Source: JAJEFO01 sp009843725 | GTDB taxonomy: Bacteria; Pseudomonadota; Alphaproteobacteria; Rhodobacterales; Rhodobacteraceae | Direction of reading: 5' to 3' | NCBI GenBank assembly: GCA_965243215.1 | Contig: CBDEUJ010000005.1 | Coordinates: 248,001 to 312,000 of the forward strand | DNA length: 64,000 nt | Part shown: positions 15,426-23,201 of the stretch, piece after piece | Layout: each line of letters opens with the position of its first letter | How positions within the stretch are numbered: position 1 is the stretch's first letter | The notes under the pieces: generated by a model | What the model was told of the DNA's origin: nothing | Databases searched by the model: none | Seen by the model: only the letters and a program-made list of their open reading frames with translations | Translations under genes and position numbers: made by a program

Positions 15426-15647
15426 GTGGATCAGTACGACGTTGATGCGCATGTTGAGCGCCAAGGGTGGGATGAAGGCGTGATCCTCATGCCCGCCGCG
15501 TGTGGGACGACACACGGCTACAAGGGCGGCGAGGGCCGCCAATCGAAATCCGGGGGATCGATCAGCGGCGAGCGGGCACTGGCCCAGCGCCGCGAGGACA
15601 TCGCGGCAATTCGGCAAGGGCTGGGAGAGTTTCCATGGAACGAGTGA
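15426..15647 (+). CDS. Hypothetical small phage protein, 73 aa
   Basis: The frame reads protein-like from a GTG (VDQYDVDAHVERQGWDEGVI ...) to GLGEFPWNE, Gly/Ser-rich in the middle. The best Shine-Dalgarno (AGGAGACGAG) is placed for a GTG at 15415 in another frame, which would give only a 22-aa peptide (KKKWISTTLMRMLSAKG), so coupling between the two is possible. An internal ATG at 15489 is a shorter alternative. Function unknown. Confidence 0.4.
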   Translation: MDQYDVDAHVERQGWDEGVILMPAACGTTHGYKGGEGRQSKSGGSISGERALAQRREDIAAIRQGLGEFPWNE

Positions 15648-15835
15648 ACCCGGACATCATCTGGCTCGGTGGCGATGGCCAGCCTTGCGGCGTCAAGGAC
15701 GCCGAAGCCGAGGCATACGTGAAGGTTGAGGCCATCAGGGAGGTCCTGGCGGACAGCTTCTGCGACCTTGAGTTCGACAGCGACGAGCAGCTGCTGTTCT
15801 TCTACAACCTGGCGAAGGGCTACGCCGACGCATGA
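15635..15835 (+). CDS. Hypothetical small protein, 66 aa
   Basis: Starts MERVNPDIIWLGGDGQPCGV and is acidic with a helical C-terminus (DEQLLFFYNLAKGYADA). The ATG overlaps the 3' end of the previous gene by 13 bp and is preceded by GGGAGAG. Family unknown. Confidence 0.6.
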   Translation: MERVNPDIIWLGGDGQPCGVKDAEAEAYVKVEAIREVLADSFCDLEFDSDEQLLFFYNLAKGYADA

Positions 15836-15940
15836 GCCTTGGCCGGGTCGCTGAATGCGGCGACCCGGCCAATCTCCATCCCTCGCCGGTTGGCAGCGTC
15901 CGTAGGATAAGGGCAGTTATCAGATTTCAGTGAGGTCGTC

Positions 15941-15968
15941 ACGGCACCCCGAGGCGTCGGAGTGCCGT
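15941..15968. terminator. Hairpin between convergent genes
   Basis: ACGGCAC/GTGCCGT with an inner CCGA/TCGG stem and one mismatch lies between the plus gene ending at 15835 and the minus gene ending at 16011. There is no strong T tract on either side; a bidirectional terminator is inferred from position. Confidence 0.45.
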
Positions 15969-16010
15969 CAGCGTTTCAGGTCCGTTTGCTTGCAGCGGAT
16001 GTGGCCGTGT

Positions 16011-16208
16011 TCAGGCGGTCAAGCCGGTGGCCCTGGGGCATCCGGCAAGGTAAGCCTCTATCTCGGATCGCCGCCAGCGCACGGCGCGAAGTCCAATCCT
16101 GATAGGTTCGGGAAGGTGGCCTTCACGCATCAGCCGGTAGATCGAGGCGCGGCTCAAGCCCAACAGCGCCTCGACATCCGGGCGCGTCATCAGTTCGTCA
16201 GCAGTCAT
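16011..16208 (-). CDS. AlpA-type transcriptional regulator/excisionase
   Basis: A 65-aa MerR-like winged HTH: MTADELMTRPDVEALLGLSR then SIYRLMREGHLPEPIRIGLR and VRWRRSEIEAYLAGC are the standard AlpA pattern (helix-turn-helix, wing with P-x-P, C-terminal helix). GGAGAAAAG precedes the chosen ATG; upstream ATGs at 16220 or 16232 are possible. Next to a P4-type integrase such proteins activate int or act as excisionase. Confidence 0.85.
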   Translation of the reverse strand: MTADELMTRPDVEALLGLSRASIYRLMREGHLPEPIRIGLRAVRWRRSEIEAYLAGCPRATGLTA

Positions 16209-16277
16209 GCTTTTCTCCATTAAGGGTTGCATGGCCGCTGCGAATCGCCTAGTTTCGGGTTGTCAAGCACGAAATAT

Positions 16278-16315
16278 GGCACTCTGTGCGACCAAGCGCA
16301 GGGTGCCTTTTCTAT
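16278..16315 (+). terminator. Strong hairpin followed by TTTTCT
   Basis: GGCAC at 16278 pairs with GTGCC at 16303-16307, and the bases between pair too (with GU), closing on GACCAA; the plus side continues TTTTCTAT. It lies between the AlpA start and the integrase stop. It can stop plus-strand reading into the integrase or, less efficiently, end the integrase transcript. Confidence 0.55.
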
Positions 16316-16374
16316 ATGACTTCACCGGATTTGTCAAGACACATTGCGATTCGCCAGGCACTGCCGGGCATTCG

Positions 16375-17550
16375 TCACCGGCGCAACGCCACAACATCAG
16401 CCCCTTTCCCCGTGAGGAAAGCCGCCCACTGGTCCATCAGGACGCGCCGCCGGTCGAACAGGTCCGAACGGAAATACGCGCCTTCGACGCCGCCCACCGT
16501 GTGCGCCAGTGCCGCCTCCGCGATTTCCCGTGGCTTGCCCGTCTCGGCGCACCAGTCCCGGAAGCTGGACCGGAACCCGTGCACGGTCGCCTTGTCGGCA
16601 AGCCCGTTGTCCCGGAGAACCTTGGTCAGCGTCATGTCCGAAAGCGGCTTGCCGCCTCGCGGGGAGGGAAAGCAGAGGTCGGAACGCCGGTCGCGCAATT
16701 CACTGGCCTGGGCCAGCACGTCAAGCGCCGCGCCGGACAAGGGCACCCGATGCTCCCTGCCCGCCTTCATCCGGTCGCCGGGCACCGTCCAGGTCGCGGC
16801 CTCAAGATCAACCTCGGCCCACGTCATGCCCCGGACCTCGCCGGATCGCGCCGCCGTCAGGATGGTGAAGCGCAGGCAGAGCTTCGCGGCGACGGACACG
16901 CCGGACGCCTCCACCGTGTCAAGCGCCGCTGCAACTTCGTCATAGGGTAGCGCCCGGAAGTTGCGCCCGGTGCCGCGCATCGACGGCAGAGCGCCGTCTA
17001 TGGCCTCGCCCGCAAGGTTCGTGTCGCAGTATCCGTGCGCCTGCGCCCAGGCGAGCACGGCCTTGATCCTGGCCCGCAGCTTGCGGCCCATTTCCGGCTT
17101 CGATGTCCACAGCGGCGTCAGCACGGCAAGCACGTCCCCGCGCCCGATCCGGTCAACCCGCAGGTCGCCAAGCCTCGGCAGCGCGTGAAGCTCCATCTGC
17201 TGCCACCACGTGCGCCGGACCTTCTCGGATCGCCACCGCGCCTTGAGACCGTCGTAGGTCCTTTCTGCGGCCTCCCTGAACGTCGGGGCCTTGGCCCTGC
17301 GCCGCTTGGCAAGAGGGTCCTTGCCGCGTCGCGCCTTGCGCCGGTTCTTGAAGGCGATGTCCCTCGCCTCGGCCAGCGAGACGAGCGGCCAGCCGCCCAG
17401 CCCGATGTCGTGCCGCCGCCCGTCGATCACCAGCCGCTGCACCCATTGCTTGCTTCCGCCCGGCGCGACCCGAAGGTAGAGCGTTCCGCCGTCGCCGTGA
17501 AGCCCCGGCTTCTTGAGCGCCTCGACGCGCTTCACCGTCAGCTTTCCCAT
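16375..17550 (-). CDS. int: P4-type tyrosine integrase
   Basis: A 391-aa site-specific recombinase. Residues 1-90 are the DUF4102 N-terminal arm-binding domain (LTVKRVEALKKPG, YLRVAPGGSKQWVQR, IGLGGWPLVSLAEARD); 90-180 the core-binding domain; 200-391 the catalytic domain. The catalytic set is visible: Arg235 (AARSGEVRGM), His324-x-x-Arg327 (VHGFRSSFRDW), His350 and Tyr359 (EGAYFRS). AAGGAGG precedes the ATG at 17550; a longer upstream frame is unlikely. It faces away from the adjacent tRNA-Phe, the probable attachment site. Confidence 0.93.
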   Translation of the reverse strand: MGKLTVKRVEALKKPGLHGDGGTLYLRVAPGGSKQWVQRLVIDGRRHDIGLGGWPLVSLAEARDIAFKNRRKARRGKDPLAKRRRAKAPTFREAAERTYDGLKARWRSEKVRRTWWQQMELHALPRLGDLRVDRIGRGDVLAVLTPLWTSKPEMGRKLRARIKAVLAWAQAHGYCDTNLAGEAIDGALPSMRGTGRNFRALPYDEVAAALDTVEASGVSVAAKLCLRFTILTAARSGEVRGMTWAEVDLEAATWTVPGDRMKAGREHRVPLSGAALDVLAQASELRDRRSDLCFPSPRGGKPLSDMTLTKVLRDNGLADKATVHGFRSSFRDWCAETGKPREIAEAALAHTVGGVEGAYFRSDLFDRRRVLMDQWAAFLTGKGADVVALRR

Positions 17551-17769
17551 CGCATGTCCTCCTTGGCATTGTCGCGCACCAGTCAATGTCGGGAATAGCA
17601 TTTCCTAGCCGCGAGTCAATGTGGGACATGGAATTTGTCCAACATTTTATCCATAGGACCGTGTTGGACAGCCGGAGAATGAGTGAGAACCTAATTCCCA
17701 TACCATTGCCTAGTAGTCCTTTTTCTTAAGGCGTTTTGGAGATTCATGGGATTGTCTGGGAAGTGTGAT

Positions 17770-17844
17770 TGGTGCCCGGGGGCGGAATCGAACCACCGAC
17801 ACGAGGATTTTCAGTCCACTGCTCTACCCCTGAGCTACCCGGGC
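17770..17844 (-). tRNA. tRNA-Phe (GAA)
   Basis: The minus strand folds as a cloverleaf: acceptor GCCCGGG/CCCGGGC, D arm GCTC...GAGC, anticodon loop CTGAAAA giving anticodon GAA, T loop TTCGATT, and an encoded CCA. Its 3' end faces the prophage integrase, so it is the likely attB. Confidence 0.95.
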
Positions 17845-17927
17845 AGGGATGGGGCGCTTGACGCTTGATCAGGTCGGTGCCTTCTAATGTCCGTGTCAGG
17901 GCCTGTCCAGTGCATCGAGTCCAAAAT

Positions 17928-18113
17928 CTAGTGCCGTGTCTCCCCGTCCTCCGAGGGCAGGCCGGAACCCTCGGACTCCTCAGGCAGATCGTCGTCGCAG
18001 GGAACGGAATAGGCGCCGTTGAGCCAGCGCCACAGATCCAGGTCTGCGCAGCGCTTCGAGCAGAACGGGGCATAGCCCTCTTTCGCCGGCTTCTGGCAAA
18101 TGGGGCAGCTCAA
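17928..18113 (-). CDS. yacG: DNA gyrase inhibitor YacG-like zinc protein
   Basis: A 61-aa protein with the YacG pattern C-P-I-C near the start and C-S-K-R-C later (SCPICQKPAKEGYAPFCSKR), then DLDLWRWLNGAY and an acidic tail. The four Cys bind zinc; family members bind GyrB and block DNA binding. I chose a TTG overlapping the rng stop (TTGA), which gives normal family length; an ATG 69 bases upstream would extend it into rng. Last gene of the maf-rng-yacG string. Confidence 0.85.
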   Translation of the reverse strand: MSCPICQKPAKEGYAPFCSKRCADLDLWRWLNGAYSVPCDDDLPEESEGSGLPSEDGETRH

Positions 18114-19138
18114 GTCACGACCTCGTGCAAGGGAAGGCGCTCGCGCCTGCGCAGGAACTCCATGTGACCTAGAGGCGTCCATCCCGCAAGTGTCGTGTCA
18201 ACCGGACACGCGCGAAACGCCGACTTCGCCGCATCCTCGACGCGGCGGCGATCTCGCTTCGCCAGCGGCGCAAGGTCAATCACGACCTGACCTCCCAGGC
18301 CGCGCAGGCGAAGTGCGCGCGGCAGGGCCCGAAGGGCCGCGAGATTCGCCTTGAGCCCGGCCGCTGTCGAGCCGCTCCCGGCAGAATTCACGTCCACGGC
18401 CACGAGGGCGCGGGTGGGTTCCACAACAAGCGATCCCTCGCCAAGCATGACGTGTGGAGACCGCAGCGCATCGATCATCTCGTCCGCTCCGAACCGGGCA
18501 AAGCTGCCCGGCTTGTCGTCAAGGACACTTGATCGCGGCCAGTCCCGAAGCGCCAGCTCCGATGCCGAGAGACCGTCGAGAAGCCTCGCGGCCTTGCCCG
18601 ATCGCGACTCGTTCAGGACCTTGCCGGCAATGTCGGCCAGGCGGGCAATCTCTTCCCGGACGTCCGCGTCCTCTGCCGCGCCAGCCGCGGTTCGCAGGAC
18701 AACGCCCAGGCCGTCTGGAAGCTCGACTCCATCCAGGATCTCCCGAAGCGCCGCCCTGCGTCCCTGATCCATGATCGCCCTCGACATGTTTCGCCCGGGC
18801 GCGCCCGGAGTCAGCATCGCATGTCGACCCTTGAAGAGAACCCTCTGCGTCGCGGGAGCGGCCTTTTCCCGCTCGGCGTAGGTCGAAGCCTGCACGAGCA
18901 CGGCTTCACCCTGGGCAATTCCCTTCGCGCCGCGAAGAAACAGCGGCCCGTCCGGCGTCTCGAGGATCATGCCCCCCTGCCCCTTCAAGGGCCGTCCAGC
19001 CTTCGCGCGGTAGACGGCGCCCGGACGCACCTGATCGTCCGGTGGGTCAAACAGAAGGTCGTCCAGTTCCCCGTCCACGATCATGGCCGCCGCCCGGCGT
19101 CCAAAGATCCGGTCCATGGCAATCACGCTGCCTTTCAT
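18110..19138 (-). CDS. rng: Ribonuclease E/G family protein
   Basis: A 342-aa member, shorter than RNase G (about 490). Visible family marks are the catalytic-domain strands ALVAVDVNSAGSGS and GGQVVIDLAPL, each with an Asp expected to hold the catalytic metal. The N-terminal part is S1-like but reduced. Family enzymes cleave AU-rich single-stranded RNA in rRNA and mRNA turnover. The start ATG overlaps the maf stop (ATGA). The short length and the reduced N-terminus are usual for the copy found in this gene order. Confidence 0.85.
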   Translation of the reverse strand: MKGSVIAMDRIFGRRAAAMIVDGELDDLLFDPPDDQVRPGAVYRAKAGRPLKGQGGMILETPDGPLFLRGAKGIAQGEAVLVQASTYAEREKAAPATQRVLFKGRHAMLTPGAPGRNMSRAIMDQGRRAALREILDGVELPDGLGVVLRTAAGAAEDADVREEIARLADIAGKVLNESRSGKAARLLDGLSASELALRDWPRSSVLDDKPGSFARFGADEMIDALRSPHVMLGEGSLVVEPTRALVAVDVNSAGSGSTAAGLKANLAALRALPRALRLRGLGGQVVIDLAPLAKRDRRRVEDAAKSAFRACPVDTTLAGWTPLGHMEFLRRRERLPLHEVVT

Positions 19139-19725
19139 GGCCGACGCAGGACCGGGATGCCGGCAGCCGCCAGCAAACGCGCCGTTTCGTGTGCCGGCAA
19201 TCCCATGATCGCCGTGTAGGATCCAGCGATCCAGGGGATGAACGCGCCCGCAGGGCCCTGTATTGCGTAGGCGCCCGCCTTCCCCTTCCAGTCCCCGGAA
19301 TCAAGATACCCCATCAGGTCGTTCCGGCCCAGGCGCTGCATCCTGACCGAGCTGACCACGTCACGCATCCTCAGGCCATCGTCGGACAAGACCGCAATTG
19401 CCGTATGGACCTTGTGACGCCGACCGGAAAGCAGACGCAGAAAGGTCTCTGCCTCATCGCGATCCTTGGGCTTGCCAAGTATGCGTCGCCCGACTGCCAC
19501 GACTGTATCGGCTGCCAGCACGACCTCGCCGTCCGAGCGGGCGACGGACCTCGCTTTCTCTTCCGTCACGCGCAGGCAGTAGGTACGCGGCAGTTCGCCC
19601 ACCCTCGGAGTCTCGTCGATGTCCGCGGGTCGCACGTCCTCCGGCGTGACGCCAAGTTGAGCGAGCACCTCAAGCCGCCTTTGCGAGGCCGACCCGAGAA
19701 CAAGGCGCGGGTGCGAAGCGTTCAC
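19135..19725 (-). CDS. maf: Maf-like nucleoside triphosphate pyrophosphatase
   Basis: A 196-aa protein with the Maf opening LVLGSASQRRLEVLAQLGV, the motif VLAADTVVAVGRRILGKP with its Asp, and the C-terminal IAGSYTAIMGLP. The family hydrolyses non-canonical or house-cleaning NTPs such as dTTP/UTP. It starts with GTG that overlaps the infA stop (GTGA), so it is coupled to infA. Confidence 0.92.
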   Translation of the reverse strand: MNASHPRLVLGSASQRRLEVLAQLGVTPEDVRPADIDETPRVGELPRTYCLRVTEEKARSVARSDGEVVLAADTVVAVGRRILGKPKDRDEAETFLRLLSGRRHKVHTAIAVLSDDGLRMRDVVSSVRMQRLGRNDLMGYLDSGDWKGKAGAYAIQGPAGAFIPWIAGSYTAIMGLPAHETARLLAAAGIPVLRRP

Positions 19726-19940
19726 TTGAACCGATAGTTGATCCGGCCCTTCGACAGATCGTACGGCGTCATTTCCACTTGTACCCGGTCGCCGGCAAGA
19801 ACCCGGATTCGGTTCTTGCGCATCTTGCCTGCCGTATGCGCGATGATCTCATGGCCATTCTCAAGCTCGACCCGGAATGTCGCGTTCGGCAGGAGTTCCT
19901 TCACAACACCGGGAAATTCGAGCAATTCCTCTTTGGCCAT
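19722..19940 (-). CDS. infA: Translation initiation factor IF-1
   Basis: A 72-aa protein of the exact usual length with the IF-1 OB-fold sequence: MAKEELLEFPGVVKELLPNA, AHTAGKMRKNRIRVLAGD and MTPYDLSKGRINYRFK. It blocks the ribosomal A site during initiation. AGGAGG lies just before the ATG. Upstream at 19960-19974 there is a perfect GCCTGAC-C-GTCAGGC palindrome that could be an operator or part of the promoter region. Confidence 0.98.
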   Translation of the reverse strand: MAKEELLEFPGVVKELLPNATFRVELENGHEIIAHTAGKMRKNRIRVLAGDRVQVEMTPYDLSKGRINYRFK

Positions 19941-20082
19941 GATTCCTCCTGTCTTGACTGCCTGACCGTCAGGCGCGGCGACTATGTGTGGCGACCGGGC
20001 GCGAATCAAGCCCCAAATCGCAAGATTGCCGGAGAGACCGCTCCCAACCCTGGAAGTCGGAGCCATGCGAAGCGGTCCATGG

Positions 20083-20556
20083 TCATGCAGTCGTGCCCGT
20101 CCGCGAAACCGTCGGAGGACCGAACCTTTCAAGCATCCGCGTCCTGATCTGGTCGCGCGTCTCGCGATAGCTCTTGAGCTTCTCGTCTCTCGCCTCGCCA
20201 AGCCCGGTGGGATCCAGCACCGGCCAGTACTCGACTTCAAGATGAAAGTACCTGGTCAGTTCCAGGGCCCTTCTCTGCGAGGCCGGGCTCAACGCGACGA
20301 CAAGGTCGAACGCTGCCAGGTCGTCGCCCCATTCCTGCATTTCGTCGAAGCTTCGCGAGCGATGGCGGGCAAGCTCGATGCCAATTTCCTCGCACACGGC
20401 GATCGAGAACCCGTCAATCTCCATGTCGTTGTAGACGCCTGCGGACTGCACGTAGATTTCCTGGCCGTAATACTTCTTCATCATTCCCTCGGCCATGGGC
20501 GAACGCACCGCATTGTGATCGCAGCAAAAGAGGACCGACGTGGGGTGGTCCGCCAC
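20083..20556 (-). CDS. Low-molecular-weight protein phosphatase/arsenate reductase-like
   Basis: A 157-aa protein with the phosphatase P-loop CDHNAVRS (Cys12-x5-Arg18) right after a beta strand, and DPTGLGEARDEKLKSYRETR at the end carrying the general-acid Asp of the LMW-PTPase fold. The CDHNAVRSPMAEGM form is typical for the alphaproteobacterial copy placed next to UPF0262 and hisD. GTG start, 4 bp after the upstream stop. Either protein-tyrosine phosphatase or thioredoxin-coupled arsenate reductase; context favours the former. Confidence 0.85.
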   Translation of the reverse strand: MADHPTSVLFCCDHNAVRSPMAEGMMKKYYGQEIYVQSAGVYNDMEIDGFSIAVCEEIGIELARHRSRSFDEMQEWGDDLAAFDLVVALSPASQRRALELTRYFHLEVEYWPVLDPTGLGEARDEKLKSYRETRDQIRTRMLERFGPPTVSRTGTTA

Positions 20557-20560
20557 CGGG

Positions 20561-21040
20561 TCAGGCTCCGAAGTGGAGAACGCAGATCAAGGTGAACAGG
20601 CGACGCGCAGTGTCGATGTCAAGTTCGACCTTGCCGTCAAGACGTTCCTCAAGAATGCGCGCGCCTTCGTTGTGAATGCCTCGCCTCGCCATGTCGATCG
20701 CCTCGATCTGGCCTGGAGGAAGCCGCTTGACCGCATCGAAATAGCTCTCGCAGATCTGGTAGTAGTCCTTCACGACCTGGCGAAACGGTCCCAGGGAGAG
20801 GCGGAATTCGACAGCGGGCTTGCCCGATTCCGTGCGAACGTCAAAGACAAGAAGCCGGTCATAGATGGCTAGCTGAAGTCGATAGGGTCCCGTGGGCGCC
20901 TTTCGCGCGTCCGACGCCATGAGCGTGAACGAATTGTCCTCCAGCAGATCGAAGATCGCGACCCGACGCTCCTGCTCGATCTCCGGCGTCGGCGGCGGAA
21001 GCGCGCTGTCGTCAATCTCTATGTGCACGATCCGGGACAT
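20561..21040 (-). CDS. UPF0262 family protein
   Basis: A 159-aa protein starting MSRIVHIEIDDSALPPPTPE with YRLQLAIYDRLLVFDV and LSLGPFRQVVKDYYQICESY, which I recognise as UPF0262, conserved beside hisD in alphaproteobacteria. Function unknown; the region FRQVVKDYYQICESYFDAVK is helical. Start chosen at the family ATG; a longer open frame upstream is noise. Confidence 0.9.
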   Translation of the reverse strand: MSRIVHIEIDDSALPPPTPEIEQERRVAIFDLLEDNSFTLMASDARKAPTGPYRLQLAIYDRLLVFDVRTESGKPAVEFRLSLGPFRQVVKDYYQICESYFDAVKRLPPGQIEAIDMARRGIHNEGARILEERLDGKVELDIDTARRLFTLICVLHFGA

Positions 21041-21356
21041 GTTGGCCGAGATACGGGAAGCACAGGCTTTTTCAATAGCAAACCAACCGGAACCCGTGTT
21101 CGGCACTCCCGAGCATGGCGATCGCACCAAGCGGCCGGCGCCAAGTCTGGCGGGCAGAATGCGCACAGGGACATGCCACCAGGTGAACTGGTCATGCCGA
21201 CCGGTTCGGGCCTTCATGCGACATCGTGGCACTTTGGCAGTCGCAGCGCCTCGCGCAGCAACAGCGAGTCCCGTACGATCGGCAACTGGCAGGCGATGGT
21301 CCGCCACCAAGCCTTCAGGCAAGCGGGAATCCCGTCCGCCCGCCAACCCTGCCGCA
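21041..21356. other. Gap between hisD and UPF0262 genes
   Basis: 316 bp with no gene I can support on either strand and no clear hairpin with a T tract. It may hold the promoter of the UPF0262-to-yacG unit. Confidence 0.5.
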
Positions 21357-22658
21357 CTATCGGTTCAACCGGTCCAGCCTGGAACTGACGCTCAACCCAT
21401 GCGCCTGAAGCCGCTCGCCTTCCGCGAGCGTCACCGCCGCAGGACCGATCTCCCGAAGTGCCTCGGGGGTCATCTGCGCCAGCGTCGTGCGTTTCATGAA
21501 GTCGAGAACCGACAGGCCGGAGGAAAAACGTGCCGTGCGTGCGGTCGGCAAGACGTGGTTCGGACCTCCGACATAGTCGCCGATCGCCTCGGGCGTCCAC
21601 GCGCCGAGAAAGATTGCCCCGGCGTGCCTTATGTTCGAGATCAATGGCTCAGGGTCGCTGACGCAGAGTTCCAGATGCTCCGGGGCAATGTCGTCTGCCA
21701 ATGCAGCCGCCTCTCCCAGGTCCTGCACCAGAATGACCGCACCGTTCCGCTCCCAGCTCGCGGCCGCGATGTCCCGCCTGTCGAGCAGCTTCAGATGCTC
21801 CGCGATTGATTCGAGCACGAGTTCGGCCAGCGTTGGATCGGTCGTTATCAGGATGGCCTGCGCACTTTCGTCATGCTCCGCCTGGCTCAGCAGGTCGAGC
21901 GCGATCCAGTTCGGATCATTTGACTTGTCCGCGATGACGAGGATCTCCGACGGGCCTGCAATCATGTCGATGCCGACCTGCCCGAAGACCTGCCGCTTTG
22001 CCGCAGCCACGTAAGCGTTGCCGGGCCCGGTGATCTTGTCGACGGGCACGACGGTGTCCGTTCCATAGGCAAGGGCGGCAACGGCCTGGGCGCCCCCGAG
22101 CCTGTGGATCGTATCGATGCCGGACAGCCTTGCGGCCATGAGCACCAGCGGGCTGAGCTTTCCGTGCGGCGCCGGCACGGTCATGACCAGACGCTCGACA
22201 CCAGCGACCTGCGCCGGGATGGCATTCATCAGGACCGACGACGGATAGCTCGCCTGCCCGCCCGGCACGTAGAGTCCCGCCGATTTCACGGGCGACCAGC
22301 GCCAGCCAAGCGTTGCGCCGGCTTCGTCGGTCCAAAGCGCATCTTCCGGTCGCTGCCGCTCGTGATACGCGCGGATGCGCGATGCAGCGAGCTGCAGCGC
22401 CTCGCGCTCGTGCGAACCAATCCCCGAAATCGCGGTCTCGACTTCCTCCTCGGAAACGGTGAATTCGTCCGGCTCCAGCTCCAGATCATCATACTTTGCG
22501 GTGAGTTCCACCAAGGCCTCGTCACCACGCGCACGCACGTCGGCAATGATCCCTGCCACCACCTGATTCACGTCCGGCGCGTCCTCGCGCTTCAAGGAGA
22601 GGAGCGCACGAAACCTGCTTTCGAACTCCGGATCCGTCGTGTTCAGAAAATGCGCCAT
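21357..22658 (-). CDS. hisD: Histidinol dehydrogenase
   Basis: A 433-aa enzyme for the last two oxidations of histidine synthesis (L-histidinol to L-histidine with two NAD). All expected residues are visible in the standard positions: zinc ligands Gln259, His262, Asp361 and His420, and catalytic Glu327-His328 (APEHLEL). The motif GPGNAYVAAAKRQVFG is intact. It is the biosynthetic copy; a second HisD-family gene at 41746 is of the HpsN type. Neighbour of DUF2948 and murA. Confidence 0.97.
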   Translation of the reverse strand: MAHFLNTTDPEFESRFRALLSLKREDAPDVNQVVAGIIADVRARGDEALVELTAKYDDLELEPDEFTVSEEEVETAISGIGSHEREALQLAASRIRAYHERQRPEDALWTDEAGATLGWRWSPVKSAGLYVPGGQASYPSSVLMNAIPAQVAGVERLVMTVPAPHGKLSPLVLMAARLSGIDTIHRLGGAQAVAALAYGTDTVVPVDKITGPGNAYVAAAKRQVFGQVGIDMIAGPSEILVIADKSNDPNWIALDLLSQAEHDESAQAILITTDPTLAELVLESIAEHLKLLDRRDIAAASWERNGAVILVQDLGEAAALADDIAPEHLELCVSDPEPLISNIRHAGAIFLGAWTPEAIGDYVGGPNHVLPTARTARFSSGLSVLDFMKRTTLAQMTPEALREIGPAAVTLAEGERLQAHGLSVSSRLDRLNR

Positions 22659-22718
22659 TGAAGACCTCTTGCCGACTCATAGCTGCTTGCAAAGGCGCGC
22701 TCCAGCCCGGGTCCGATG

Positions 22719-23201
22719 TCACTCCGGGTGCTCGGGCGTTCGTTGAGAGGGCGCTTCATAAGTGCATGTGACATCCTGCAACGTGACGTTGATTGCCTCG
22801 ACCTCAACTTCGACAGCCGCATCACCCGCAAAAGTCAGCACGACGCGACCCATCCCGTCCCCGTCAGGCTGGAAGCTGAGCATCAACAAGGACAGCACGA
22901 TGTCCTGCGAAACATCCGGCGCCGGCGCCTGCCGCCTGACAGCGACCACATCGTCCACCGCGAGAACAGCCTGCACACGCTCGAGATGCAGGTCGCGTTG
23001 CTCGCTCTCCTGCGCGGCTTCCCAGCGGAAACGATTGATCAGGCACGCAAATCGCCGCCTCTTGTGGTCCCAGGTCATCTCGCTGGCCGGCAGGACCGCG
23101 TCCTGGGCAAGCGCGGAGACGATCTGCAGGTCCTCGACGTCATCCGCACGCAGCCTCAGCGGCCGTTCCGAACCTCCCTGGACACTCGCGGCGCTCGCCA
23201 T
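22719..23201 (-). CDS. DUF2948 family protein
   Basis: A 160-aa alphaproteobacterial protein (LRLRADDVEDLQIVSALAQD, MTWDHKRRRFACLINRFRWE, then a beta-rich end with LEVEAINVTL-type wording). The family has no known function and is usually found between murA and hisD. The ATG at 23201 overlaps the murA stop. Confidence 0.9.
   Translation of the reverse strand: MASAASVQGGSERPLRLRADDVEDLQIVSALAQDAVLPASEMTWDHKRRRFACLINRFRWEAAQESEQRDLHLERVQAVLAVDDVVAVRRQAPAPDVSQDIVLSLLMLSFQPDGDGMGRVVLTFAGDAAVEVEVEAINVTLQDVTCTYEAPSQRTPEHPE

Larger units (their letters stand above)
1..17769 (-). mobile_element. Prophage, integrase-proximal part (left end outside window)
   Basis: A contiguous phage block is seen: terminases, portal, scaffold and capsid on the minus strand, then small accessory genes, an AlpA-type regulator and a tyrosine integrase whose 5' end lies about 220 bp from the 3' end of tRNA-Phe. 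Right of that tRNA the genes are core chromosome. Integrase next to the 3' end of a tRNA is the usual layout for tRNA-targeting elements, so the right boundary is inferred to be at tRNA-Phe. Tail, lysis and repressor genes and the left attachment site are not visible. The large portal, separate scaffold and capsid order suggest a tailed phage with podovirus-like head genes. Confidence 0.85.

Noticed and set aside
10141..15919. 12-bp direct match TAAGGGCAGTTA at 10141 and 15908 as possible att or mobile ends
   Set aside because: Such a short match is expected by chance over these lengths and has no matching flanks.
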